Shown here: piece by piece, positions 1-7,762 of the stretch | Layout: each line of letters starts with the position of its first letter | Position numbering within the stretch: the stretch's first letter is position 1 | Source of the DNA: JALYNX01 sp040902845 | GTDB lineage: Bacteria > Actinomycetota > Acidimicrobiia > Spongiisociales > ZC4RG35 | Direction: 5' to 3' | NCBI GenBank assembly: GCA_040902845.1 | Contig: JBBDWM010000029.1 | Location: forward strand, 1-64,000 | Length of the DNA stretch: 64,000 nucleotides | Notes under the pieces: generated by a model | The model's database searches: none | What the model was told of the DNA's origin: nothing | Seen by the model: the letters and a program-made list of their open reading frames with translations, nothing else | Made by a program: the position numbers and the translations under genes

Positions 1-12
1 TCGTCCGGTACC

Positions 13-83
13 GGCGACGTGGCCGAGTGGTTAGGCGCGGGTCTGCAAAACCCGTTACACCGGTTCGATTCCGGTCGTCGCCT
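13..83 (+). tRNA. tRNA-Cys (anticodon GCA)
   Basis: A full cloverleaf can be folded: acceptor GGCGACG (13-19) pairs with CGTCGCC (76-82), the anticodon loop is CTGCAAA with GCA at 45-47, and the T arm is ACCGG-TTCGATT-CCGGT. The discriminator base is U (83), typical of tRNA-Cys. The 3' CCA is not encoded. It lies 15 bp before tRNA-Val(GAC) and is probably cotranscribed with it, since a strong terminator follows the second tRNA. Confidence 0.96.
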
Positions 84-98
84 CTGAGGCAAGAACAC

Positions 99-173
99 GG
101 GCCCTTAGCTCAGCCTGGCTAGAGCGCTTGCTCGACACGCAAGAGGCCACTGGTTCAAGTCCAGTAGGGCCCA
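99..173 (+). tRNA. tRNA-Val (anticodon GAC)
   Basis: Acceptor GGGCCCT (99-105) pairs with AGGGCCC (166-172). The anticodon stem CTTGC/GCAAG encloses TCGACAC with anticodon GAC at 134-136, and the discriminator is A173. CCA is not encoded. It is the second tRNA of a short tRNA operon closed by the terminator at 181-211. Confidence 0.96.
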
Positions 174-180
174 CAAAAGA

Positions 181-215
181 GAGAACCCCCCGATTCGATC
201 GGGGGGTTCTCCTTT
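181..215 (+). terminator. Rho-independent terminator of the tRNA-Cys/tRNA-Val operon
   Basis: A 14-bp perfect stem (181-194 with 198-211, loop TCG) starts 8 nt after tRNA-Val(GAC) and is followed by CTTT. Its core CCCCCCGAT/ATCGGGGGG recurs at 1106-1126. Confidence 0.9.
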
Positions 216-317
216 ACGGTCCACCCGGCGAGGCGAATCCGGGCAGGGTGCCATTTGGGTGCCAAGTGTCGGCGGCGACAGTCACCGCGGATGTGACCCT
301 CAAGATGAAGCTCGGGT

Positions 318-1055
318 TTATCGCAAACAATCGTGCGCAGCATTCAGCGCCATGCGTGCTTGTTGCGCGGCTGGACTGTCTGATGATGCTGCCGCGCCCC
401 ATGAGGAGAATTCCCGGGTTACAGAGTCCGCACCAACCACCAGGCCCCCCGGATCGGTAGCAAAAGCGAAGACCGTATTCTCGATGCCGGGCGCCGATCC
501 CTCGAGATACCAGATCTGGCTGAACATCTCACTGCCGCTAGTGCTCGCCTTACCCGTCGAAACCACGGTCAGGTTCCCGTTACCCGTCCAACCATCTGTC
601 AACGTTGCTATCTGACTCGCCGTCAACGCGGAGCACGATCCAGAGCTAGAGGCCGAATCGAGGACGGACGACACCTCCGAAAAGGTCTCAGAGATTTCAG
701 AGCCAGCCAGTTGAACCGCGACCAAAGCCACCACGCCGATCAGTCCGACAAGCACGACCGCAACGATGACTACCCGAAGACAACCGGACCTTTTGGGCTT
801 GGGATTCAGGGTCGGGGGCGTCGCTAACCCGGGGGCGTCATCATGGGTGTGACCGGTCCATTGCTCGCCATCCCAATAGGCCTGTCGGTTCGCTACCCCG
901 GTCGGATCTGGGTACCAGCCGGCTGCGGGCAGCGCGGCGGAAACCGATCCGTCCCGGAGCAGATCTTGTTTCAGATTCTGGTATTCGGCCTCGGAAATCT
1001 TGCCCTCGTCTCGAAGCCTTCCAAGACGCTCCAGATCCTCGAGCCTGTCGCTCAT
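318..1055 (-). CDS. SHOCT and DUF2510 domain membrane protein
   Basis: A 245-residue protein of unknown specific function, probably membrane-anchored with an exported C-terminal domain. Residues 3-33 form a short helical SHOCT-like segment (LxxLGxLRDEGKISEAEYQNLK). A DUF2510 motif GWYPDP...YWDGEQWT lies at 46-67, and one strong hydrophobic span at about 93-115. The rest is Ser/Ala-rich with two Cys (in GSCSALT and near the C-terminus, HDCLR). The ATG at 1055 was chosen over the longer frame because SHOCT starts right after it. The gene stands alone on the minus strand between two near-identical terminator hairpins and may be a small insertion. SHOCT/DUF2510 proteins are common in actinobacteria and mostly uncharacterised. 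Confidence 0.8.
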   Translation of the reverse strand: MSDRLEDLERLGRLRDEGKISEAEYQNLKQDLLRDGSVSAALPAAGWYPDPTGVANRQAYWDGEQWTGHTHDDAPGLATPPTLNPKPKRSGCLRVVIVAVVLVGLIGVVALVAVQLAGSEISETFSEVSSVLDSASSSGSCSALTASQIATLTDGWTGNGNLTVVSTGKASTSGSEMFSQIWYLEGSAPGIENTVFAFATDPGGLVVGADSVTREFSSWGAAASSDSPAAQQARMALNAAHDCLR

Positions 1056-1105
1056 AGGTTTTTGCTCGACACGTAGATCGCACCCTACCTTGATGGACCC
1101 TGATG

Positions 1106-1134
1106 CCCCCCGATTCAATCGGGGGGTTCTTTTT
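1106..1134 (+). terminator. Orphan plus-strand terminator, near-copy of the tRNA terminator
   Basis: CCCCCCGAT (1106-1114) pairs with ATCGGGGGG (1118-1126), and TTCTTTTT follows. No plus-strand gene ends just before it; the neighbouring gene (318-1055) runs the other way. It closely matches the hairpin at 181-211. Confidence 0.75.
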
Positions 1135-1209
1135 ACGCAATTTGTCGCTCCCCACATGCGCAAGATGTGCCATTATTGACGGGTCGACGAAAATCAAGGA
1201 GGCCTAGTA

Positions 1210-1605
1210 ATGGCAATGTCCCAGGCGCACAAAGACGCGCTCGCTCGTGGCCGCAAGGAGTCGAGAGCGATCAAGAACTATTTACGAACGATCGAGTCTC
1301 GCAAGCCGGGACGACCCGTCACCAAGGACAGCTTGAATTCACGCCTGGCCACAGTGAATGCGAAGCTTGAAGTCACCAATGATCCCCTGAAGCGGCTGGA
1401 CCTGCTCCAGTCAAGGCTCGACATAGAAGAGGCGCTCGATTCAGTGGCGGATGTAGCCAATCTCGACGAGATCGAAGCAGAATTCGTCGCCCATGTCGGT
1501 GGTTATTCGCAACGCAAAGGCATCAGTTACACGGCATGGCGTCGATTCGGCGTGCCGGCAGCGATGTTGAAGAAGGCAGGGATTCCCGAAACCCGGCGTC
1601 GCTAG
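1210..1605 (+). CDS. Conserved hypothetical basic helical protein
   Basis: A 131-residue protein of unknown function. It is strongly basic at both ends (QAHKDALARGRKESRAIKNYL at the N-terminus, ETRRR at the end) and predicted mostly helical. Residues about 38-85 look like an antiparallel helical hairpin (LNSRLATVNAKL, LDLLQSRLDIEEAL). A strong Shine-Dalgarno AAGGAGG at 1197-1203 precedes the ATG by 6 nt and fixes the start. It converges on the metallopeptidase gene with a 4-bp overlap of stop codons. The composition suggests a nucleic-acid-associated protein, but no catalytic motif is visible. Confidence 0.8.
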   Translation: MAMSQAHKDALARGRKESRAIKNYLRTIESRKPGRPVTKDSLNSRLATVNAKLEVTNDPLKRLDLLQSRLDIEEALDSVADVANLDEIEAEFVAHVGGYSQRKGISYTAWRRFGVPAAMLKKAGIPETRRR

Positions 1606-1943
1606 TCCCAACCCAACTCAGCCAGGCGTTCGTCGTCGATTCCGATGTGATGCGCGATCTCGTGTAACACGGTCCGGCGGATCTCGGCCTGTAGTTCTTC
1701 ATCGTCCAGTCCCATTTCCAAATGGGGAGTTCTAAAGATCACGATGCGGTCGGGTAAGGCACCCCAGTAGTCCGCGGCACGCTCCGGAAGCGACACTCCC
1801 TCGTAGATACCGAGGACGTCGCCCTGTTCCTCATCAGGCTGCTCTTCGACGACGACATGGAGGTTGTCGATCTGTTCCACCACCCATGGGGGAAGGCTCT
1901 CCAGGGTGCGGTCGACCACCTGTTCGAATTGACGCCGGTTCAT
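1602..1943 (-). CDS. Zincin-like metallopeptidase family protein
   Basis: A 113-residue protein with the zinc protease signature HEIAHHIGIDDERL: H94 and H98 as zinc ligands, E95 as general base, and a downstream acidic residue (D103/E105) as possible third ligand. This short HExxHxxGxxD architecture matches the actinobacterial metallopeptidase family PF06262. The substrate is unknown and no signal peptide is present, so it is probably cytoplasmic. The ATG at 1943 was preferred over a TTG four codons upstream. Its stop overlaps the stop of the convergent gene at 1605. Confidence 0.88.
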   Translation of the reverse strand: MNRRQFEQVVDRTLESLPPWVVEQIDNLHVVVEEQPDEEQGDVLGIYEGVSLPERAADYWGALPDRIVIFRTPHLEMGLDDEELQAEIRRTVLHEIAHHIGIDDERLAELGWD

Positions 1944-2005
1944 CAGGGGATTCAATCACGGAGTCGGAGGATCGCAGGGACCGGTATCCTGACCCATCCC
2001 CAAAT

Positions 2006-2083
2006 GGGCGATTAGCTCAGTCTGGCTAGAGCGCTCGCCTCACACGCGAGAGGTCACTGGTTCAAGTCCAGTATCGCCCACCA
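2006..2083 (+). tRNA. tRNA-Val (anticodon CAC), target of island integration
   Basis: Acceptor GGGCGAT (2006-2012) pairs with ATCGCCC (2073-2079), discriminator A2080, CCA encoded at 2081-2083. The anticodon stem CTCGC/GCGAG encloses CTCACAC with CAC at 2041-2043. From 2039 (the first anticodon-loop base) onward the sequence is repeated perfectly at 8166-8212. The intact tRNA is therefore the left attachment site of an integrated element that restores its 3' half. The other two tRNAs here do not encode CCA. Confidence 0.96.
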
Positions 2084-2085
2084 TC
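2039..2085 (+). repeat. Left attachment repeat (attL) inside tRNA-Val
   Basis: This 47-bp segment covers the tRNA from the first anticodon-loop base through CCA plus two bases. It is identical to 8166-8212. Confidence 0.92.
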
Positions 2086-2301
2086 GAATCCGCTAGCTAC
2101 TAGCTCGGGTTTCCCGGCGTCGACTCTCTAGATCGTGGAGCGAAGCTCCCGACGGTGCCGTAAAACTGCCGCGCTGCGCTGGCGGATCGTTCGAGACGAG
2201 CGCGATGTCTCCACCGTCGGCGACGTAGGAGTAGTGGAGGGCGGCGATTCTCGTCGAGTGCCCGAATCTCTTAGCGACTTCGGCGAGTGGGGCCTGACGG
2301 T

Positions 2302-2309
2302 GGTAAAGC
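2302..2309. repeat. 8-bp target site duplication, left copy
   Basis: GGTAAAGC directly abuts the left terminal inverted repeat of the ISL3 element and is repeated at 3741-3748. Eight-bp duplications are typical of ISL3-family elements. Confidence 0.9.
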
Positions 2310-3740
2310 GGCTCTACGCGATGAACCGTGGTTGGCGGCCTCGTATTCGTGCGGTGGGTTGAGTATGCCATTTGATGCCGAGGCGGCCGATTAGTCGTCG
2401 GCGATAGTTGTCGTGGTTGGTGAAGCCGTGGGCGTTGCGGCGGATCTTCTCGGCGAGCATGTGGGTGTTCTCGACTCGGCCGTTGGAGGCCCGGCCGGTC
2501 CGGTGGTAGGCAAAGATCTCTTCGGTCCAGCGGCTGACGGTGCGGGCGAGACGGGCCAGTTCGGGAACCTCGGCGTCGGCGCAGTAGATGTAGAAGGTGA
2601 TCATCCGCCGCCGGGCATGAGCCTCGTCGACCGCCGCGTAGACGTCTCGAAGGAGCTCTTTGGCGACCCAGGCGGCTGAGACTTCCCCGTCGGGATCCCC
2701 GGCGTCGAGCATCGAGCGCATCCACTCGAACCGCTCTTCGCTGAGACGCTCATCGGCTGTCAACAGGACTCTTCGTGCCCGATACAGCGGGTCGCTCTTT
2801 CTTCCTCGGTGGCCGTAGGTCTCGTTCTGGACTCGGCGGCGGACATCGTCGATGGCCTGGTTAGCCAGCCGGATGCTGTGGAAGTGGTCGACCACCAGAA
2901 TGGCGTTGGGGAGATGCTCCTCGAGTGCTCTGCGGTATCCGGCGGCGGGGTCCAGGGTGGCGAGACGAATCCGATCACACCATTCGTTGCCACGCTCGTT
3001 GAGCCAGTGTCCCAGCACGTCACGGGAGCGTCCCTCGATCACGTCGAGGAGACGGTGACGGTCCAAGTCGACGATCTGGGTGGTGTAAACGGTCCGATGA
3101 TCTGGGGTGGCGTTCAAGAAGCGTTTCTCGTCCACCCCGATCGCTTCCACCCTCACCAGCCGTTCCGGGTCGTCGACATGAGGGTCGGTGTGCTCGGCCA
3201 CCGCCTGATTGGCAGTGTGCCAGCCCACCCCGAACTCGCAGGCTGCGGCGGCGATCGAATCGCCATCCATGTTGACCATGTCCGCCAGCCGTCTCCGCGC
3301 CCGTTCGGTCAACACCGCCCGAGAAGCGATCGCATCTGTCGTCTCAGACCATGTTTTGACCTCGCAGTCGAGATCAGGACACCGCCAGCGGCGCTTAGCC
3401 CACATCAACACCGTGGGACGTCCCGAAACCGGAAGATCCCGCACCGCGGTCCGGGCCCGGCCATGACCCACAGCCCGAATTCCACAACTGTGACAGCCGA
3501 CCACGTCGGCGGTCGTCTCCACGAACAGCCACAGCTCGCCGGCCACCAGCTCATGGGCACCGACCACGAACCCGGGCATCCCCACCAAGACAGTGGCACC
3601 CCGGCTACCTTGAATCACGGACAAGGGTCTCTCCTTCTGCAGACGTCAATTCCGCAGAATGGCGAGACCCTTGCCCCCGTTAGTGGATTCCCGGATCAGC
3701 CCCGAAACTCACAACACCCCACACTTCACCGCGTAGATCC
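2310..3740 (-). mobile_element. ISL3-family insertion sequence, 1,431 bp, complete
   Basis: The ends are imperfect inverted repeats: GGCTCTACGCGATGAACCGT at the left and, reading inward from the right, GGATCTACGCGGTGAAGTGT. Each end is flanked by GGTAAAGC. One transposase gene fills the element, with its stop codon inside the left inverted repeat. Upstream of the transposase, AAGGGTCTC (3623-3631) and GAGACCCTT (3664-3672) form an inverted repeat that could limit read-through transcription. The intact duplication and full-length frame suggest a recent insertion. Confidence 0.92.
2314..3624 (-). CDS. ISL3-family transposase
   Basis: A 436-residue DDE transposase that cuts and joins the element's ends. 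The N-terminus carries a zinc-ribbon-like domain (CHSCG near residue 44, a later CPDLDC) that likely binds the inverted repeats. The catalytic core includes VEAIGVDEKRF, a central Asp in ILVVDHFHSIRLANQAIDDV, and the late Glu in the segment SNGRVENTHMLAEKIRRNAHG, all characteristic of ISL3 transposases. Length fits the family and no frameshift is visible. The longer antisense frames over it are GC-rich shadows. Confidence 0.95.
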   Translation of the reverse strand: MSVIQGSRGATVLVGMPGFVVGAHELVAGELWLFVETTADVVGCHSCGIRAVGHGRARTAVRDLPVSGRPTVLMWAKRRWRCPDLDCEVKTWSETTDAIASRAVLTERARRRLADMVNMDGDSIAAAACEFGVGWHTANQAVAEHTDPHVDDPERLVRVEAIGVDEKRFLNATPDHRTVYTTQIVDLDRHRLLDVIEGRSRDVLGHWLNERGNEWCDRIRLATLDPAAGYRRALEEHLPNAILVVDHFHSIRLANQAIDDVRRRVQNETYGHRGRKSDPLYRARRVLLTADERLSEERFEWMRSMLDAGDPDGEVSAAWVAKELLRDVYAAVDEAHARRRMITFYIYCADAEVPELARLARTVSRWTEEIFAYHRTGRASNGRVENTHMLAEKIRRNAHGFTNHDNYRRRLIGRLGIKWHTQPTARIRGRQPRFIA

Positions 3741-3748
3741 GGTAAAGC
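3741..3748. repeat. 8-bp target site duplication, right copy
   Basis: GGTAAAGC, identical to 2302-2309, directly follows the right inverted repeat of the ISL3 element. Confidence 0.9.
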
Positions 3749-3945
3749 TCGGTGACCTGATGCCGATCATCGACGTCGCTGCTCTCGACGCTGGCACTAA
3801 GCATCGTTTTCGCTATGCGCTCAGCGGCGGACTCGACGACGACGAGTGATCTAGCCTCGATCGGGTGCCGCTGATCTCTCTTCGTCTCCCCGGCCCACTC
3901 GATCGAGCATTCCGAGACGTCGGCCGCCTGAGCCCGTTGAAGAAG

Positions 3946-4845
3946 CTACGACAAGTCCCGATTCAGGATGCCGGTGAGTTCGTCCTTGGACTGGCGCATC
4001 GCTTCCTCGACGACATTAAGAACTGTGGTACACGCCTGCTCCCACTCGGGTATGTCTCTACCGAAGAGTTCGATCTCGTAGCTCACGCCCTTTATGAGGG
4101 CCAAGCCGCTGGCGGAGAGAGCGAAGCGCACGTCGTGAGGGAAAGTTCCGATCGTCACTCGACGTTCCCCGAACGCCGTCGGGGGTTCCGCAGAAAGTAC
4201 AGCGCTCGCCAACCCGTACTGCGTTCCGTGTGCAACCGCCGAGTAGTAGTTCGCGATCATCCCACCGAGGTCATTTGTCAGCAGCCATCGCAACAACCGT
4301 GTGAACCTGGGTCGATCCTCCTCGATCCACCCATTCGCTGTCACCGAGAACCCAAGTTCGCGGGCGGTCTGCCTAATAGTCTCGATGATGGTGTTCGATC
4401 GAATCCTCTGAGCCTCGGGCAGGTCCGGCAGCCTGAGTACCTCCTTCGCCGAGAAGATCCGTTCGTTTCGGCCGCGCCCGATGCGCTGTCGGATTGAGAT
4501 AGCTGGCTCGAGAATCCATGCCGCGGCAGCCGCGTTCTCGATGACGGCGCGACTCAGCACCTTGTGAGCGAAGACGGGAGGGGGATCTTCGTACAGGTCG
4601 CGGATCATCGCTTTCGCGCAGTCGACGGCAAGCAGACGCTTCCATGATCCGATGACGTGGGCGTGGTGCACTGCCTCGTTTCCCCAGGCTCCGTCGAAAT
4701 CCCGTTCGAGGGCTAGCTCCCGCATGGCAGGGGAGTCGATATGTGGGAGTGGGGCGGGCTCTGGATCGAGAAGGTCTATGAGTGCCTGGACGACGTCACG
4801 GATCGGCGTGATGGCCTCGTAGAACGGGTCGTTGGCTGTGGTCAC
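3946..4845 (-). CDS. Hypothetical helical protein of the tRNA-Val island
   Basis: A 299-residue cytoplasmic protein that I cannot assign to a named family. It is predicted mostly alpha-helical, with a run of small hydrophobics (LSRAVIENAAAAAWIL, about residues 97-112) followed by RIGRGRNERIF. A conserved-looking NYYSAVAHGTQYGL segment lies near residue 200. Helical proteins with a Ser/Tyr-x-x-x-His-Gly segment occur in HEPN/DUF5677-like groups, but that link is only suggestive because no RxxxxH motif is seen. It starts with GTG at 4845 with no clear Shine-Dalgarno sequence; a TAAGTG box lies 5 nt upstream. It is cargo of the island. Confidence 0.7.
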   Translation of the reverse strand: MTTANDPFYEAITPIRDVVQALIDLLDPEPAPLPHIDSPAMRELALERDFDGAWGNEAVHHAHVIGSWKRLLAVDCAKAMIRDLYEDPPPVFAHKVLSRAVIENAAAAAWILEPAISIRQRIGRGRNERIFSAKEVLRLPDLPEAQRIRSNTIIETIRQTARELGFSVTANGWIEEDRPRFTRLLRWLLTNDLGGMIANYYSAVAHGTQYGLASAVLSAEPPTAFGERRVTIGTFPHDVRFALSASGLALIKGVSYEIELFGRDIPEWEQACTTVLNVVEEAMRQSKDELTGILNRDLS

Positions 4846-5021
4846 CTACCCACTTAAGCCAGTTGAGCGCCGACTGGCGTGTTGTCCGAAGAGCGCTTTG
4901 CCCCCTCCCACGGAAAAGTGCGTTTGCCGCGATCGCGTATGTGGCGAGTTTCGCTCGACCTCCTGGCTGGCCCGGCCTTGGGGTATCCCCCCTAGGGGTT
5001 TCACGATGCGATCGGTTAGCT

Positions 5022-5669
5022 CTACGGATCGGGGTAGCGCTCGCTTTCCATCTGGTCCCGGTAGAAGTCTTCCTCCAGCTGATCGTTGATCGCTTCCGCG
5101 GTCCCCGGACAGGCGACGCCAAACCCTTCGATGTACTGGACTTCTGATTCCCAGCACCATTCGTCGTAGTCGTCGAGGCAGCGAGAGTCGTCGTGGCATC
5201 CGTACTGCTCAGAGGAGTACCGACCGGGCCGAGTCGCAGCTTCGACGAATGAGCGGTAAGCCTCCGTCACCTTGGCCTCGAAGTCTTCAGTGCCTCCCTC
5301 GTATCCGTCGTAGCACGCGCCTATGTCGTTGTTGTACTTCTCGGCACACGTAGCCCTGACCTCGGTGTCGTAGAGAGCGATGAGACTGAACTCGGTGTAG
5401 ACCGGCCTTCCGGTTGTGGGATCGGTAGTCGATGTAGAGATCGGGACTGGGTCGGTTGTTACGAGGCTCGCAGACGAAGTAGTAGTGCTCACGACGGGTG
5501 CCACATTCGTGGCAGCGGGTTCCCTTCCCCATCCGAATGCGGCTGCCAGCCCACCGAGGATCAGCAAGACCACGAGTCCCATCACGCCGATCGTGGCCGC
5601 AATGGTGAGAACCCAGGCAAACGGTCGCTGCCATCGAGGCAGGTCTGAGAAGAACCCGTGATCGGGCAT
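5022..5669 (-). CDS. Membrane-anchored protein with Cys-rich extracellular domain
   Basis: A 215-residue island protein of unknown function. A hydrophobic span at about residues 17-47 (FAWVLTIAATIGVMGLVVLL) is followed by a low-complexity Ser/Thr/Pro linker (STTTSSASLVTTDPVP). The C-terminal domain is acidic and aromatic with about six Cys (TCAEKY, GACYDGY, YGCHDD, RCLDDY, EWCWES, VACPG), likely disulfide-bonded outside the cell. The ATG at 5669 sits 7 nt after a TAGGTT box on the minus strand, so a leaderless transcript is likely. The highly acidic C-terminus suggests a secreted or surface role. No relative is recognised. Confidence 0.72.
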   Translation of the reverse strand: MPDHGFFSDLPRWQRPFAWVLTIAATIGVMGLVVLLILGGLAAAFGWGREPAATNVAPVVSTTTSSASLVTTDPVPISTSTTDPTTGRPVYTEFSLIALYDTEVRATCAEKYNNDIGACYDGYEGGTEDFEAKVTEAYRSFVEAATRPGRYSSEQYGCHDDSRCLDDYDEWCWESEVQYIEGFGVACPGTAEAINDQLEEDFYRDQMESERYPDP

Positions 5670-5676
5670 ACGGCAA

Positions 5677-5682
5677 AACCTA
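5677..5682 (-). promoter_or_regulatory. -10 box (TAGGTT) of a probable leaderless promoter
   Basis: TAGGTT on the minus strand ends 7 nt before the ATG at 5669, and no Shine-Dalgarno sequence is present. Confidence 0.5.
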
Positions 5683-5828
5683 ACTGCGCCCTTTCCCCTC
5701 GACTAGCAACTATTTCGCTGACCGTCGCGTAGATCGCGCGAGATCGTCTCGATCGTGACTCTCGCGTCCTCTATCGTCGGATCGCTCTCGAATCGCGTAG
5801 ATGCGAATCTCGTGGCTCTCGCGAGCTT

Positions 5829-6446
5829 CTAGCTCTCGGGGTCGTAGGCGGCGAGACGTCTGAAACGAGCGAGCACCTCCTGGTGCGCGATGTCGGACGC
5901 CGACCGGGGGATCAGCGGGTAGTGCTGGCGAAGAGAGTCGACGCTGAGAGCGAGGATCGCATCGTCGAGGTCGACGTACTCGGGTTGGTCGAGCCAGTCG
6001 GAGGCGAGTTCGTCGACAGCGAGGTCGATCTGGTCGTCGAGAAAGGCGAGCCAGAAGGGGTCGGGCTCTCGAAGAAGACCATCGAGGACGGCTCGGATCG
6101 CTGCCTGCTGCTCGGCGAGTCGCGCTGCCTGCTCGTCGCTGAAAACGAGCGCTCGATCGCCCTTCGTCCCGTTACACGCGGCGCAGGCTCCGCCGAGGTT
6201 GTCCCAGGTGTCGGTTCCCCCGAGAGCCTTCGAGACGACATGGTCGGCGTGCTCGGTTGGAGCTTCCCCGCAGAGGTAGCACCGGGGCGCGAGGTAGCGG
6301 ACGATCGGCGAGATGCGAGTCGTCCCGTACCGGATCGGTGTCGAGAAGCTCCCGTCGACCCCGAGCGCTTCGACGACGTAGAAGGTGCAGGACGAGCACC
6401 AGTCGGCTAGCTCTCGACGATCTCGACCACAGAGCGGGCAGGCCAT
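5829..6446 (-). CDS. HNH endonuclease domain protein
   Basis: A 205-residue nuclease-fold protein in the island. An N-terminal CPLCG...CSSC pair (residues 3-20) may bind zinc. CYLCG (56-60) and CAAC (88-91) supply the four Cys of the treble-clef zinc site around the HNH core: EHADHVVSKALGGT (H66, D68, H69) with N83 in WDNL and ACNGTKGDR. The C-terminal half (100-205) is acidic and helical and may recognise substrate. The ATG at 6446 was chosen over a much longer frame because the first zinc pair begins there. HNH proteins cut DNA or RNA in homing, restriction or phage functions; its target is unknown. It is divergent from the membrane gene at 6584. Confidence 0.85.
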   Translation of the reverse strand: MACPLCGRDRRELADWCSSCTFYVVEALGVDGSFSTPIRYGTTRISPIVRYLAPRCYLCGEAPTEHADHVVSKALGGTDTWDNLGGACAACNGTKGDRALVFSDEQAARLAEQQAAIRAVLDGLLREPDPFWLAFLDDQIDLAVDELASDWLDQPEYVDLDDAILALSVDSLRQHYPLIPRSASDIAHQEVLARFRRLAAYDPES

Positions 6447-6583
6447 AGCTCTACGCGACCAGGACTGCGACGACTTGAAGCCCGCCAGTGTCGAGCGTGA
6501 CGAGCGGCGGTCGGTTTTCGATCGTCTCCATCGGCGAAGGGTACGACCAATGACAGACAGGAACCGGCCAGCGCGCGGCGTGG

Positions 6584-7762
6584 GTGGCGCTCGAATTACC
6601 GAGTCGAGGCAAGTGCACCTACAAGACTTCGGCCCCCGTGACCACAAGTGCTCCCGCGGAGCCGAACGATCGAAGTTGGAGCGGTCTCCAGCCCCATGTT
6701 GGGCTTATCGCGACACTCGCGCTCTTCATTTTCGTCGTCGCTCGGATTCTCTTCGTAGCTCGGATGAACACGATCACAGCGCGGGCGGTCGTGGCGACGA
6801 GCGGCGCAGTCGAGGTAGCTCTCGGGATCGTCACGTCGTCCTACTGGGCGCTCATCCTGCTGGCCTTCGTCATCCTCGATGTTGGTCGACGGGTTGCCGC
6901 GAGGTCGGGTCGTGACACCGGTGCATTGCTCGCTCTCGAAGTCCTCGTCGGACTAATTGCTGTTTTCCTGGTTCCCTTTTGGGTCGCGGTGGCGTTGAAC
7001 GGATTCGTTCTTCTCTTCCAATTTCTCGACGAGCGGCGCGAGAAGAAGACGGGGTTTAGTGCTGCCCCGATCGAGAACGCGATGGCCTATGTCTGGGGCC
7101 TTGTCCTCTCAGTCTTCGTGCTCGGAGGCACTGTGTGGTTGCCACCTGAAGTGATCGAGATCGACTCATCACGACCCGTGGTCGGCTATGTGCTCTCCGC
7201 CGACGCGCAATGGACGAGCATCCTCACCGAGGCCGGTCGCATTGTCATTGTCCGTGAGTCTGAAAGCGTGGTGGGGCGAACGATCTGCGCGTTCCCGACC
7301 GATCGACAGCCGCCGTCTTTGATCGAGCTAACCCTCGACCCTGTTGATGATCGCCTCTGTGAGGACGTCGTACGTGACTTGGGTTACGAAGAGACGCTCG
7401 ACGAGTCGACTAGTGGCTTAGGACCCGTACTGCTCGTCGTACCACTCGGGCGGGGCGACGCCGTCGCCTCCGTGTCTCCCGCTGTCGTGATCTCCATCAA
7501 CCAGGCGTCCTTGCTGCGCTCGACCCTCGACGTGACAGGTGGTCCGGTGACTCCCTGGTCGGCGTCGGGATCGAGGGTGGAGAAGACTCGACAGGCGGCG
7601 TCTCTTCGACTCTGGCTCGGCGGGCTGCTCGTCTTACTCCCGGTTCGAGACTTCGCAAGAAGTCGTCGGGGGTGGGCGCTTCGCTCATGTGACCGACTCC
7701 ATCTCGGGCTCTTCGATCTCGACGGCTTGGGACTCTTCGATGCGCTCGCGACGTTCGGCTAG
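6584..7762 (+). CDS. Multi-span membrane protein of the tRNA-Val island
   Basis: A 392-residue protein with about five to six predicted membrane helices (around 42-60, 68-98, 112-140, 170-185 and 345-360). A soluble domain of some 150 residues lies between the fourth and last helices (about 186-340) and includes two isolated Cys (RTICAFP, DRLCEDV). No transporter or enzyme motif is recognised. The frame begins at GTG (6584) without a good ribosome site, so the true start may be internal. The last ~25 residues (after RRGWALRS) overlap the convergent reading frame ending at 7685 and look like antisense of it, suggesting a lost stop codon. Confidence 0.65.
   Translation: MALELPSRGKCTYKTSAPVTTSAPAEPNDRSWSGLQPHVGLIATLALFIFVVARILFVARMNTITARAVVATSGAVEVALGIVTSSYWALILLAFVILDVGRRVAARSGRDTGALLALEVLVGLIAVFLVPFWVAVALNGFVLLFQFLDERREKKTGFSAAPIENAMAYVWGLVLSVFVLGGTVWLPPEVIEIDSSRPVVGYVLSADAQWTSILTEAGRIVIVRESESVVGRTICAFPTDRQPPSLIELTLDPVDDRLCEDVVRDLGYEETLDESTSGLGPVLLVVPLGRGDAVASVSPAVVISINQASLLRSTLDVTGGPVTPWSASGSRVEKTRQAASLRLWLGGLLVLLPVRDFARSRRGWALRSCDRLHLGLFDLDGLGLFDALATFG

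Larger units (their letters stand above)
2093..3945 (-). pseudogene. Tyrosine integrase remnant (C-terminal part) split by an ISL3 element
   Basis: Removing the insertion sequence (2310-3740) and one target copy joins 3945-3741 to 2301-2093 in a single open frame of 138 codons. The right-hand part reads DDRHQVTELYHRQAPLAEV and continues into AKRFGHSTRIAALHYSYV. This resembles the tyrosine-recombinase C-terminal boxes: an R-H pair about 21 residues before GHS, then the Tyr nucleophile region. The N-terminal two thirds of a normal integrase are missing. The frame starts directly after the stop of the gene at 3946-4845 and has no recognisable start codon context. The last codons appear frameshifted relative to the second integrase tail at 8211-8267. 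The gene is non-functional. Confidence 0.72.

Noticed and set aside
2809..3849. A 346-codon plus-strand open frame over the ISL3 transposase.
   Set aside because: It is antisense to a transposase with clear family motifs, crosses the IS end into the target, and its composition is that of a GC-rich shadow.
4989..4998. Palindrome CCCCTAGGGG downstream of the Cys-rich membrane protein gene.
   Set aside because: It is a short perfect palindrome but without a T-tract or second copy, so I could not support it as a terminator or operator.
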